In this document: one piece after another, positions 52,781 to 61,525 of the stretch
Numbering within the stretch: position 1 is the stretch's first letter
Layout: each line of letters starts with the position of its first letter
Source of the DNA: Alcaligenaceae bacterium
Lineage (GTDB): Bacteria > Pseudomonadota > Gammaproteobacteria > Burkholderiales > Burkholderiaceae_B
Length of the DNA: 64,000 nucleotides
Direction: 5' to 3'
NCBI GenBank assembly: GCA_013416395.1
Contig: JACCEP010000007.1
Coordinates: 62,001 to 126,000, forward strand
The notes under the pieces: generated by a model
Seen by the model: only the letters and a program-made list of their open reading frames with translations
What the model was told of the DNA's origin: nothing
Databases searched by the model: none
Position numbers and translations under genes: made by a program

Positions 52781-53587
52781 CTATACGCCTTGTATCCCCT
52801 CACTTTCAATCATCGTAAATTCATCACACGCTTCATCATAATCCCATCGTTCCACAACACAATGCCGCGATCTACCATCAACCCCATGACGAATAAGGTT
52901 AATAGAGTTGTTGGAATCATGGCGAATCCGTGACGAGACGGCTGTACCGGCCTGTAAGGCCCACACAGGACGCGGCAAATTGGCAACACTATCGTGCAGC
53001 GCACTTATATAAGGCCTATGGATGTGGCCACCTAATATCAAATCGACGCCTGCCTCTGCCCATGTTTGGATGGCTCGCTCGTGGCCGTGCAACAGATGTT
53101 CTTGATCGATAGTGTGCTTTACATGGACGGGTTGATGCGTCACAACAATCCGCAACTGATCGGGCTCTGCTTGCTTTAAGCGCTGTGCAACGCGCTTAAT
53201 CTGCCTGGCGGAAACCTCGCCTTCTATATGCCGATACCGGCGTGTTGTGCGTAACCCAATGGCCAACAGCTCTGGGGTTTCAAGAACTGGCTCAAGCTCT
53301 GACCCAAAGACCCGCGTGTAGCGCTCGTACGGCCAAAACATACGAGCAAGCAGATCAAATAATGGGATATCGTGGTTTCCCGCGATGACTAACCTGGACG
53401 GAATTGCAAGGCGATCCAGAAAGGACTTGGCCGCGGCAAATTGTCGTGCCCGCGCGCGTTGTGTGATGTCGCCAGACAGAATCACTACATCAGGTGCTTG
53501 CGCGTGTGCCAGGCGTTCTAGCGCGCTAACGACCTTAGGCCTTTCAGTACCAAAATGAGTGTCCGAAATGTGTAGTGCTAGTTTCAT
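52781..53587 (-). CDS. Metallophosphoesterase (calcineurin-like)
   Basis: 268 residues. All five dimetal motifs are visible: ISDTHFG (residues 7-13), LSGDITQRAR, AGNHDIP, VTHQPVH and GGHIHRP. Closest pattern is the 3',5'-cyclic-nucleotide phosphodiesterase (CpdA)-like or Icc group, but a phospholipid or nucleotide substrate is equally possible. No signal peptide. Its start overlaps the stop of the upstream lipid-kinase gene (ATGA), so the two are co-translated and may act on one lipid pathway. Confidence 0.9.
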   Translation of the reverse strand: MKLALHISDTHFGTERPKVVSALERLAHAQAPDVVILSGDITQRARARQFAAAKSFLDRLAIPSRLVIAGNHDIPLFDLLARMFWPYERYTRVFGSELEPVLETPELLAIGLRTTRRYRHIEGEVSARQIKRVAQRLKQAEPDQLRIVVTHQPVHVKHTIDQEHLLHGHERAIQTWAEAGVDLILGGHIHRPYISALHDSVANLPRPVWALQAGTAVSSRIRHDSNNSINLIRHGVDGRSRHCVVERWDYDEACDEFTMIESEGIQGV

Positions 53588-54576
53588 GCCGCGTCGACGT
53601 CCGTGCGGCGCTTAATCAGCAGCAGTGGCTCGGGCGCCACGCGAAACTCCAGCGGTGCATGCAGCCACATAATCTCGCCATCAGCAGCTACTTTTATACG
53701 GCCCTTGCGTGGGTTGTGATTACTGGTCGCAGACCTGGTTTGATGCGAACCGCGTTTACCAAACGGACTGACAGTCAGACTGCGAAAGCTAAAGCTGGTG
53801 ACATTATCTGCGTCGCCCAACCTTCCTAAGGCACCACGAGCGGCCAGCCACAACATAGCCAACGTACCTACGTGATTGACCGCGATAGCGGCAAGCTGGC
53901 CCTGTTTGACCGCCTCTGCCTCGAGCATGCCCACCTGTTCAAGTTGAAGGCGATTATTGCCAATAAACAGCGTGGATGACCGGAGATGAGCCCGTTCGCC
54001 TTCCTGTTCTAACTCCAGGTCCAGTGATCGATGGTGGTCCAGCGCCGTAACAAAGGCAGACCACAGCGCGACGAGCCGGCTTCTGCCATAACGCTGTTTA
54101 AACGCTTCGCGGTCTTCAAGCAGCTCTGGGTACAAACCTACGCTGGCATTAACAAGAAAAACCCGATCATTAACTAACCCGACCTGTACCGGCGACGGCT
54201 CGCCCTGCAATAAGTCATCTAGCGCCCCTTGTAAATCCTCCGGGATGCCGTGCGTGCGCCCAAAATAATTAAAAGTGCCCTGCGGGAGTGCACCAAACAG
54301 GCAACGGCTTCCAAGTGCTGTATTGGCTACGGCGTTGATGGTTCCGTCGCCGCCAACCGCCACCACAACGCCGCTCTCTGCGCTGGCGGCTTCTACGGCC
54401 TGCTTTACGGTTGAATCTACATCGCCGGGCCCGTCAATGACGAACATGCGGTATGGGCGCCCTGCCGAACGCATTGCGGATTCAATCGTTTGGCGGGTGG
54501 CGCTTGAATCGCTAGAGCCTGAGCCCCCATTGATAACAAAGAACAAGGATGGATTGGGGTGCATATGACTGACCAA
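53584..54576 (-). CDS. Diacylglycerol-kinase-domain (YegS/LCB5-like) lipid kinase
   Basis: 330 residues. ATP-binding FFVINGGSGSSD near the start and the signature VVAVGGDGTINAVANTALGSRCLFGALPQGTFNYFGRTHGIPEDLQGALDDLL (about 70-125) mark the DAGK catalytic domain; NASVGLYPELLEDREAFKQRYGRSRL and the C-terminal beta domain with VAADGEIMWLHAPLEFRVAPEPLLLI complete the YegS-like layout. It phosphorylates a lipid alcohol, unknown here. TTG 54576 has GGGAG at good spacing; ATG 54564 is the alternative. Co-translated with the metallophosphoesterase. Confidence 0.9.
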   Translation of the reverse strand: MVSHMHPNPSLFFVINGGSGSSDSSATRQTIESAMRSAGRPYRMFVIDGPGDVDSTVKQAVEAASAESGVVVAVGGDGTINAVANTALGSRCLFGALPQGTFNYFGRTHGIPEDLQGALDDLLQGEPSPVQVGLVNDRVFLVNASVGLYPELLEDREAFKQRYGRSRLVALWSAFVTALDHHRSLDLELEQEGERAHLRSSTLFIGNNRLQLEQVGMLEAEAVKQGQLAAIAVNHVGTLAMLWLAARGALGRLGDADNVTSFSFRSLTVSPFGKRGSHQTRSATSNHNPRKGRIKVAADGEIMWLHAPLEFRVAPEPLLLIKRRTDVDAA

Positions 54577-54665
54577 ACGGGCTCCCTACAGTGAGTTGAG
54601 TTTGATCGTAACAGCATAAGGCCCTAGGGCACAGCGCGCGCTGGCAACTGAAATTTACACGGTTA

Positions 54666-54866
54666 GTGGCAAAATACACGCATTACCATAGGAGGCTCAT
54701 TGATGAGCACCTTGTTGATCGGCGCTTTGTATTTGCCTTCAAAGAATGGCTAGATCAGCTCCCGAAGAATGATTGCGCGCAAGAATGTATGAGCTGCCCC
54801 CTCGATGCAACCAGAGGTCCATGCCATTTATGGATAATGTGCCCTGATCTGATGCAGCCCTATTAG
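54666..54866 (+). CDS. Possible small Cys-rich protein
   Basis: Sixty-six codons from a GTG, rich in charged residues then with five cysteines (CAQECMSCPLDATRGPCHLWIMC). No family recognised. A good ribosome-binding site (AGGAGG at 54691-54696) lies inside it but serves ATG 54703 of another frame, which stops after 17 codons. It ends where the convergent ferric reductase gene ends. Coding status doubtful. Confidence 0.3.
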   Translation: MAKYTHYHRRLIDEHLVDRRFVFAFKEWLDQLPKNDCAQECMSCPLDATRGPCHLWIMCPDLMQPY

Positions 54867-56140
54867 CGAAAATCAAAAAATTCATAATGAATGTTTTGTG
54901 TAGGGATATTGTGCTTTTTCATCAAGTCTTGAACGTGCCGCAATAACCCCTTGGGGCCACAGAAGCTGATCTGAACCTTATCCGGATCAGCTTGCGTTGC
55001 AGCATGCGCAATCGCTGTTTCCAGCGCATCACCGCCCGACGGGTTGAGCACAAGATCCACACCCGACTGATTCGCTATTTCTTGCAGGCGCTCCACGCTG
55101 GGAAAAGCACGTAATGGATCGAAGCAGTACACCAGGGTAGCCCGCTGAAACTGACCTATGGTTTTATCATGCAACCATGAAATAAAAGGCGATATGCCAA
55201 CGCCTGCGCCAATCCAGAGCTCACGCTCTGCTCCAGGCACTCGTTTAAAGTAGCCGTGAGGCGCATAAACATTCGCCAACATGCCCACTCTGACGTGTTC
55301 CCGCAGTGTGTGCGTGTAGTCGCCAAGCGCCCGAATTACGAAATGGAGGTTTCCTGTTTCTGAATGGGCATTGGCAATGGTAAAGGGATGAGGCTCCCGT
55401 AAACCTTTTTCTTGTATAGAAAGAAAGCCAAATTGACCCGCTTTGAATTCAAACCCTTTACTGATGGGTTCAAGCTCTAAATGTACCGCCTGCTTGCCGT
55501 AAGACACCGAGGCCACCTTGTACTCTCCGCCCGACGCGACAAACGGATACAACACCAGTTTGTACAACGCCGCGATCACGCCAAGCGCAGCCATTAGCGC
55601 TAACCAGATACCTGCCGAGCTTGTAAGCGTGATGGGTGATTCAAAGCTAAGCCAGTGCAACACGACAATTAAAAATAACGGGCCTGACAATTTATGCCAC
55701 CAGCGCCACAAACGATAAGGAATCTTGCGATTTAAGGCCAGCAGCACAATTAAACCCAACGCAACGAAGCTAAGCTGCCGCACCAGCCGCGTCCAGTACT
55801 TGGACATTTCCAGAATGGGTTCAAGATCCCAAGACCCTAGTTTGGCTTTAAAAATGAAGTGATAGGTCGCAAAAGCAAGAGCCCATATACCCAGCCACTT
55901 GTGGGTTTCGTAAATACGGTCCAGACCTCCAAACAGCCGCTCAACAGACCGCCAGCGGCTGGCCAAGATACAGGCGGTTGCCATGCAAACCAGGGCCGCA
56001 ACACCCATTACCAGACTAACGGTCGCTTGAGTTGCCCATGTTTGGGAGGGAATCTGCATCAGAACGGTTATTGCGCTAATAAGCACAATACCCACAATGG
56101 CCTGCCACGATTTCACAATCATAATATCCGTCATCTTCAA
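54863..56140 (-). CDS. Ferric-reductase-like transmembrane flavoprotein
   Basis: 425 residues. Membrane part (about 1-215) with a ferric-reductase domain: paired haem histidines in HKWLGIWALAFATYH and HKLSGPLFLIVVLH. Then an FAD domain (FEFKAGQFGFLSI, EPHPFTIAN) and an NAD(P)H domain (ELWIGAGVGISPFISWLHD, VQISFCGPKGLLRHV) ending YEFFDFR. It passes electrons across the inner membrane from NAD(P)H to a periplasmic acceptor, perhaps iron. No Fur-like site noted. ATG 56134 is an alternative start. Confidence 0.92.
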   Translation of the reverse strand: MKMTDIMIVKSWQAIVGIVLISAITVLMQIPSQTWATQATVSLVMGVAALVCMATACILASRWRSVERLFGGLDRIYETHKWLGIWALAFATYHFIFKAKLGSWDLEPILEMSKYWTRLVRQLSFVALGLIVLLALNRKIPYRLWRWWHKLSGPLFLIVVLHWLSFESPITLTSSAGIWLALMAALGVIAALYKLVLYPFVASGGEYKVASVSYGKQAVHLELEPISKGFEFKAGQFGFLSIQEKGLREPHPFTIANAHSETGNLHFVIRALGDYTHTLREHVRVGMLANVYAPHGYFKRVPGAERELWIGAGVGISPFISWLHDKTIGQFQRATLVYCFDPLRAFPSVERLQEIANQSGVDLVLNPSGGDALETAIAHAATQADPDKVQISFCGPKGLLRHVQDLMKKHNIPTQNIHYEFFDFR

Positions 56141-56655
56141 ACAGCATTATTAACCCAATGGTCTGTTTACATTGAAACATGACGCTTGATATAGAAACGG
56201 AACAAAGCAATACAAACACGGCAAATCACCCGCATCTTTGATTTTATTCAAATAAAGCAACATCATGCAGAAAAAAACTGTTACGCAGCGCTTCGGAGTA
56301 ATAAAAAATTACGACTGATTGGGTTTTATTCTGTATTTTTAATGGTAGCCAACATTTAATTATTTTCTGACTCAAAAAATATATCTATAAGGTCACAAAT
56401 ATGATCACCCGAAACACCGTGATATTACCCGGGTTAAATAATTGTCGCGCGCAGGCAGTAATGTCAGCTTATTGCGAAATCCCATTAACGACCCATGGTA
56501 GCCAATTGGCAACAGAAACATGATGAATTTTCTAGGTAATGATATTAATATGGCGCAAACCAAAACCTTTACCACCTCCGCAGCAGACAGATGTATTATC
56601 AGCTCTTGAATTTTGTTATATTTTTATATAAATTATCTAACAAGAAGGAGCTGTC
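56141..56655. other. 515-bp AT-rich non-coding region before the AbiE pair
   Basis: Clearly richer in A+T than the surrounding genes, with runs of A and T and no ORF of note. It must hold the promoters of the ferric-reductase gene (minus) and the abiE pair (plus). Such a base-composition break beside a toxin-antitoxin system suggests horizontal acquisition. Confidence 0.6.
56606..56643 (+). promoter_or_regulatory. Promoter and candidate AbiEi operator
   Basis: TTGAAT (56606-56611) and TATAAA (56627-56632) could be -35 and -10 (15-base spacer). TTGTTA (56613-56618) and TAACAA (56638-56643) are a perfect inverted pair flanking the -10, a possible site for autorepression by the AbiEi protein. 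AAGGAG follows. Confidence 0.4.
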
Positions 56656-57258
56656 ATGTCTACATTTCAAGCCATCCGTCAACGTATTGCCGCACAACCC
56701 GCCGGCGAAGTCTTCACGCCCGCCCTTTTCTCTGGGCTCGGCTCGCGGGCGTCCATCGATCAGGCACTGATGCGCATGACCAAGACCGGCAGTGTCGAAC
56801 GCATCGGCAATGGCCTGTACACCGTGCCAAGAATCGGCCGCTTTGGCATTAAACTCATGCCAACGCCCGAAAACATCGCGCAAGCCATGGCTGCAACCGA
56901 TGGCGCAATCATCGAGATCCATGGTGCAGAGGCGGCAAGGCGCTTCGGGTTCAGCACACAGGTACCCACGCAACCAATCTTCAACACTTCCGGATCATCG
57001 CGCTCCATACGTCTAGGCAATATAACGATCCGACTGCAACACGTTGCACTGCGCAAACTGGTGTTGGCCGGCAGGCCTTCCGGCCAGGCGCTCGCTGCGC
57101 TTTGGTATCTTGGCAAACATCAAGTCATCCCTGCCACGTTTAAACAGCTGGCGACAAAGCTGGCACCAGATGAGTTTCTGGCGCTGCGACGCGCTAGGTC
57201 TTCAATGCCAGCCTGGATGCAAGACACGTTGCTGGCTTACGAACGCCAATATGGCTGA
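56656..57258 (+). CDS. AbiEi-type antitoxin (DUF6088 family)
   Basis: 200 residues. An N-terminal winged helix (IRQRIAAQPAGEVFTPALFSGLGSRASIDQALMRMTKTGSVERIGNGLYTVPR, about 5-55) and a C-terminal toxin-neutralising domain (HGAEAARRFGFSTQVPTQPIFNTSGSSRSIRLGN, then ALWYLGKHQV). Such proteins repress their own operon and counteract the nucleotidyltransferase toxin. AAGGAG precedes the ATG. It overlaps the toxin gene by eight bases. Confidence 0.88.
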   Translation: MSTFQAIRQRIAAQPAGEVFTPALFSGLGSRASIDQALMRMTKTGSVERIGNGLYTVPRIGRFGIKLMPTPENIAQAMAATDGAIIEIHGAEAARRFGFSTQVPTQPIFNTSGSSRSIRLGNITIRLQHVALRKLVLAGRPSGQALAALWYLGKHQVIPATFKQLATKLAPDEFLALRRARSSMPAWMQDTLLAYERQYG

Positions 57259-58303
57259 GACCTTTTGCTTCAGCCTACATCAGCACGACCAGGCCGAACT
57301 CCTGCAAGGTCTAGCCCCTGTAGTAGGCCGTCGAGCCGAAATATTAGAAAAGGATATCTGGCTCTGCCAGATTCTGAGCATCTTGTTCCGCCTTTCGTGC
57401 CGCAAACCGATGGCGTTCAAAGGCGGCACGTCGCTCTCCAAAGTCTATCAGGCCATCGAACGGTTTTCCGAGGACATCGATGTCACGATTGACTACCGCA
57501 GTCTGGTCGACAACGTGCCAGACCTCACATCCTTGACAAGCAACAGTCAGCGTAAAAATCTGTCAGAAACCCTTAAGGCAGCATTGCTGCGTCATATCAT
57601 GGATGAACTGGTACCTGAGTTGCAGAATGCGTTGATCAAGACATTCTCCGGTCTTGAAGTCAACATCAGCGTCAACGAAGACGCGGAAAAGCTCTGGGTG
57701 TATTACCCCAGCGCAGTAGAAAACACAGATAACTATCTACGCCCCAGCATCCTCATCGAGTTCGGTGGCCGCAATACTACGTTGCCGCAAGACACCCTAG
57801 ACATCGCACCAGACGTTACGCCTCTCGTCCCAGGTGTGCGTTTTCCGACTGCACAAGTCTGCGTGCTATCGCCGTTACGCACCTTCTGGGAAAAGGCCAC
57901 ACTTATCCACGTAGAGTGCCACCGCCCCGAACTACGCCCGAGTGCAGAACGTTTATCCCGACACTGGTACGACATGGCTCGGCTCGCCGACCACGACGTG
58001 GGCAAGCAGGCCATGTACAACAGGGAATCGCTGCGCGACGTGCTGAGCATTAAGGAAACCTTCTATCGAAGTAGGGCAAGTCACTACGATAGATGCCTGA
58101 GCGGTCAGCTACGGCTAGTTCCTGAGGCACCACTGCTCGACTCCCTACGCCGAGATTACCGAACCATGTTGGGGGCTCAAATGCTCTATGGCGACATTCC
58201 GTCCTTCGATGACATCATCTGGCGCCTGGCCACTCTGCAGGATGACATCAATATCCACAACACAAACATATGTAAAGCCTTGCAAAGAAGCTTTAAGTCT
58301 TAA
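57251..58303 (+). CDS. AbiEii-type nucleotidyltransferase toxin
   Basis: 350 residues. The catalytic segment is intact: FKGGTSLSKVYQAIERFSEDIDVTID (G-S/T near 58-61, Asp 75/77), followed by LIEFGGRN and the lysine-containing TFWEKATLIHVECH and RLSRHWYDMARL motifs of the AbiEii/AbiGii family. Members add nucleotides to tRNA acceptor ends and arrest growth, giving phage abortive infection. Start at ATG 57251 inside the antitoxin stop region (ATGGCTGA overlap). Pair appears complete. Confidence 0.9.
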   Translation: MAETFCFSLHQHDQAELLQGLAPVVGRRAEILEKDIWLCQILSILFRLSCRKPMAFKGGTSLSKVYQAIERFSEDIDVTIDYRSLVDNVPDLTSLTSNSQRKNLSETLKAALLRHIMDELVPELQNALIKTFSGLEVNISVNEDAEKLWVYYPSAVENTDNYLRPSILIEFGGRNTTLPQDTLDIAPDVTPLVPGVRFPTAQVCVLSPLRTFWEKATLIHVECHRPELRPSAERLSRHWYDMARLADHDVGKQAMYNRESLRDVLSIKETFYRSRASHYDRCLSGQLRLVPEAPLLDSLRRDYRTMLGAQMLYGDIPSFDDIIWRLATLQDDINIHNTNICKALQRSFKS

Positions 58304-58390
58304 CATTTGAGTAGTCCGTGCTTACTCCGGCCCAAGAATCACTCCAGCAGCCATCTCGACAGCTGGAGAATTTCAATCAGGACTCACGCG

Positions 58391-59032
58391 ATGAAACTCA
58401 AACCTTCTCTACTTATGGCTGCCATATTGGTAGCTGGATCGTTCGCCGTCCCGGCGATGGTCCAGGCTGCGACAGCAGCTCCCACCGATCATTCTTACAC
58501 CGCAACCTTACAGCCGATGAATGCGAAAGCAATCGGCTTTTCAACTACCGGCGAGGCTACGTTCAAGATTCATGGCGACGACCTCACCATCGACATCAAG
58601 GTCAAGGGCTCGCCACCCAACGTCACCCATTGGCAGCATTTTCATGGCCTTAAGGGGCAAATGGCAGCAACATGTGCAACGCCTGCAGCCGATACTAACG
58701 GTGATGGCTTTGTCGACCTGATCGAAACCGAGCCCGCATCAGGCACAACCATGGTGCCGTTTGACGACATGCCTGCAAAAATGGATGTGGCCCATGGTGT
58801 GTACCCGAAAGCATCGGCCGATGGGTCGTATCATTATCACAAAGTAGTTTCGGTTAAAGCGCTATCTGCGGCATTTGCCAAGGCCTTCGATGGGCAGGCG
58901 CTCAATCTTGATAAACGCGTGATCTTGATTCACGGCGTCGCAGACGACACCAAACTGCCTGCTACGGTGAAATCACTGGGCCCTATTCCTGCCCAGGTGA
59001 CTCTGCCTATCGCCTGCGGGAAGATCGAGTAA
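58391..59032 (+). CDS. Exported protein with an EF-hand-like loop
   Basis: 213 residues: signal peptide of about 26 (MKLKPSLLMAAILVAGSFAVPAMVQA), then a beta-rich domain with HWQHFHGLKGQ, and a canonical calcium loop DTNGDGFVDLIE (residues 101-112, ligands at 1, 3, 5, 9 and 12). His-rich segments (HWQHFHG, YHYHK) and two cysteines (95 and near the C-terminus) suggest metal binding and a disulfide. The fold may be CHRD- or SOD-like but I do not recognise a family. Function unknown. Confidence 0.75.
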   Translation: MKLKPSLLMAAILVAGSFAVPAMVQAATAAPTDHSYTATLQPMNAKAIGFSTTGEATFKIHGDDLTIDIKVKGSPPNVTHWQHFHGLKGQMAATCATPAADTNGDGFVDLIETEPASGTTMVPFDDMPAKMDVAHGVYPKASADGSYHYHKVVSVKALSAAFAKAFDGQALNLDKRVILIHGVADDTKLPATVKSLGPIPAQVTLPIACGKIE

Positions 59033-59098
59033 GCAGGCCAGTCAAGCCAGGTCAGCTGAAACGCCCAACGCTTTGACCGCATCTGCTGTTTGTATCCA

Positions 59099-59116
59099 GT
59101 GAGCAGCGCCGCTCAC
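59099..59116 (-). terminator. Hairpin downstream of livF
   Basis: GTGAGC/GCTCAC stem with a six-base loop, 38 bases past the livF stop, between convergent genes. No T-run. Confidence 0.35.
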
Positions 59117-59153
59117 CGGTAACGCGAAGCATCGCAGAGTAAACGTAAAACTA

Positions 59154-59873
59154 TCAAGGCCGCCGTTTCAGCCCGAAATATGCGCGTTCCAGCGCCGCGT
59201 TGTCGTGCATTTGCGGTACCGTCCCTTCAAAGCCGATGCGCCCACCTTCCAACGTGTAGACGCGATCGGCAATTTCCAGAAACTTGATGTTTTGCTCGGC
59301 AATAAGAAAAGCCAATCCCGTGTCGCGAAACTGCCGCAAAGCCCGGATAACCTCTTTGACGAACACCGGCGACAAGCCTGCTGAGGGTTCATCCATCACC
59401 AGCAACTGCGGCTTGGCGGCGAGCGCCTTCGCCACACCCAGTATTTTGCGTTCGCCCCCAGACAGGCTGCTGGCCAGCGCCTTGCGCTTTTGCTGCAGGG
59501 TAGGAAAACGATCGTACAGGCTTTCAACCAATTGCCGTGACTCCTTCGAGGGCAGAAACTGCCCGCTGATGAGCAAGTTTTCTTGCACGCTTAAATCCAG
59601 AAAGCAGCCGATTTCCGACATATAGCCGATACCGGCACGAACGCGCTTGTCAGTGCGTTCATGCGCCATGGGCTTGCCGTTGAATATGACCTCGCCCGTC
59701 CACAGCGGTACCAAACCCATCAAGGTTTTTATGAGCGTCGTCTTGCCTGCGCCATTGGGCCCGATCAGCACAACGGTTTCCCGCTCTTTCACCGCCAGCG
59801 ACACATCCCATAGGGCCTGAATTTTGCCGTACCCAGTGACCAAATTATTGGCCTGCAGCAATTCGCTACTCAT
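59154..59873 (-). CDS. livF: Branched-chain amino-acid-type ABC transporter ATPase LivF
   Basis: 239 residues. Walker A GPNGAGKTT (residues 38-46), Q-loop, IGYMSEIGCFLDLSVQENL, signature SLSGGERKIL, Walker B LLVMDEPSAGLSP and His switch AEQN. LivF type, last gene of the liv operon. Powers uptake of a small amino acid or amide; the binding protein sets the substrate. Overlaps livG by eight bases. Confidence 0.94.
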   Translation of the reverse strand: MSSELLQANNLVTGYGKIQALWDVSLAVKERETVVLIGPNGAGKTTLIKTLMGLVPLWTGEVIFNGKPMAHERTDKRVRAGIGYMSEIGCFLDLSVQENLLISGQFLPSKESRQLVESLYDRFPTLQQKRKALASSLSGGERKILGVAKALAAKPQLLVMDEPSAGLSPVFVKEVIRALRQFRDTGLAFLIAEQNIKFLEIADRVYTLEGGRIGFEGTVPQMHDNAALERAYFGLKRRP

Positions 59874-60615
59874 CTGAGGCCCCCAAAAATACTTCTACCA
59901 CCTGTCGGTCTTGTATAGCTTGTGAGAGCGGGCCTGCGAAAATGTCTTTGCCCGCGCTCAGCACAATAAGACGATCTGTCACCTGATCAACAAAGTCCAT
60001 AAGGTGCTCAACAACCAGTAGCGCCAAGCCCGCACGGGCCAGTTGGCGCAATAGCGTGGCGACATGCTCCAGCTCTTCCGGGTTCAGGCCCGCACCCAGT
60101 TCGTCCACACACAGCAGGCGCGGCTGGGTAGCAAGGGCACGGCCCAGATCCAGCATTTTCTGCTGCGCACTGGTTAGCTCACCCGCCAATTTATCTGTCT
60201 GAGCGGCTAACCCCATGAAGTCCAGCAACTCAGGGATATCAGCCACGGTGAGTCGACTGCCCCCATAGGTCAACGCCACTTCGAGGTTCTGGCTTACGGT
60301 CAACGACTTGAACGGCTTGGGGATCTGGAAGCTGCGGTTGATGCCCCGGTGCACCAGCTTGTGGGGGCTCATTCCTCCGATGGATTTACCCGCGTATTGA
60401 ACGGTACCGCCATCAGGTCGATAAAGCCCCGTAATCACATTGATGCAGGTTGTTTTGCCCGAACCATTGGGGCCGACCAAGCCCAAGACTTCGCCCGGGC
60501 GCACTTCAAAACCGACACCGTTCAAGGCATGAAAGCCGCCGAACTTCTTCACTAGATCAGAAACGACAAGCAGCGGCTTGACGGAGTCGGCAGTCTCAAT
60601 GGCTTCAAATAACAT
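59866..60615 (-). CDS. livG: Branched-chain amino-acid-type ABC transporter ATPase LivG
   Basis: 249 residues from ATG 60615. Walker A GPNGSGKTT, GINRSFQIPKPFKSLTV, signature LTSAQQKMLDLGRALATQPRLLCVDELGAGLNPEEL; the usual LSxGQ is here LTSAQQ and the aspartate is followed by LG rather than PA. VVEHLMDFVDQV closes the domain. I favour ATG 60615 (11-base overlap with livM) over a frame extension to 60669 that reads through livM. Confidence 0.93.
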   Translation of the reverse strand: MLFEAIETADSVKPLLVVSDLVKKFGGFHALNGVGFEVRPGEVLGLVGPNGSGKTTCINVITGLYRPDGGTVQYAGKSIGGMSPHKLVHRGINRSFQIPKPFKSLTVSQNLEVALTYGGSRLTVADIPELLDFMGLAAQTDKLAGELTSAQQKMLDLGRALATQPRLLCVDELGAGLNPEELEHVATLLRQLARAGLALLVVEHLMDFVDQVTDRLIVLSAGKDIFAGPLSQAIQDRQVVEVFLGASDE

Positions 60616-61525
60616 GTATACCCCACCTGCGCAGCAAAGAAGCCAGGCCATTAGGCAGGAAGAGCACAAGCGCCATAATGAGCAACCCGTATATCAGTTG
60701 AAAATATTCAGGTTCGGTAATGCCAATATAGTTGTACAGCCCGTAGAGCAGGATCACCCCCATGATGGGGCCCAGAACGGTGGACACGCCGCCGAACAGA
60801 GCGAACACCAGCGCGTATATGCTGAAGTCTGAACTAAACACATTGTCGGGGTAAAACACAGATACATACCACGCGAAGTTGGCACCAATCAGGCCGGCAA
60901 TCAAGGCCGAGAGCAGCCAGGCTATCGTACGCACCCACACCACATGAATACCGGCCATGGATGCACTAATTGGATCATCACGCACGGCCTGCAGGGCCAG
61001 GCCGAAACGTGAATAACGCAGGTACAGCACACAGCCGGTGGCAAAGACCAGTACGGCAATCGACACGGCATAGCTCAGTGTGGGAGAAAAAACGCCAGAC
61101 AGTGAAACCCCGTAAGGGCCTCTGGTGATGTTCACTAAAGCCGGGTTAGAAACGATTTCGGCCATGGCCAAGGCAGCAGCCAGGTTAGCAATAGCGAAGT
61201 AAGCGCCAGACAGCCTCAACAAAGGCGTGAGTACCAGGCCCACGAGCACGGAGCACGTACCACCCACCGCCATGGCGACCAGCGGCCCAGCGTGCAGGTG
61301 CATCACTGCCAGAGCAAATCCGTAGGCACCTGCACCAAAAAAGCCCACGTAACCAAAGGGCAAATAGCCCGTGAAACCATAGATGATGTTGACCCCCTGG
61401 GCCAGAGTCATGAAGACGATAAAGTTAAAGAGCAGCAATTTGTTCTGGTAAGCCAAGGGCGCCAGCGCCGTAATCAGAATCAAAGGCACTAGAACCAGCA
61501 GCGTATTACGCAAGGGTTTAGGCAT
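60605..61525 (-). CDS. livM: Branched-chain amino-acid-type ABC permease LivM
   Basis: 306 residues, ~8-10 helices. NIIYGFTGYLPFGYVGFFGAGAYGFAL and the coupling segment RYSRFGLALQAVRDDPISASMAGIHVVWVRTIAWLLSALIAGLIGANFAWYVSVF are typical of LivM. ATG 61525 overlaps the livH stop by eight bases; the longer frame lies inside livH. Confidence 0.93.
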   Translation of the reverse strand: MPKPLRNTLLVLVPLILITALAPLAYQNKLLLFNFIVFMTLAQGVNIIYGFTGYLPFGYVGFFGAGAYGFALAVMHLHAGPLVAMAVGGTCSVLVGLVLTPLLRLSGAYFAIANLAAALAMAEIVSNPALVNITRGPYGVSLSGVFSPTLSYAVSIAVLVFATGCVLYLRYSRFGLALQAVRDDPISASMAGIHVVWVRTIAWLLSALIAGLIGANFAWYVSVFYPDNVFSSDFSIYALVFALFGGVSTVLGPIMGVILLYGLYNYIGITEPEYFQLIYGLLIMALVLFLPNGLASLLRRWGIHVI

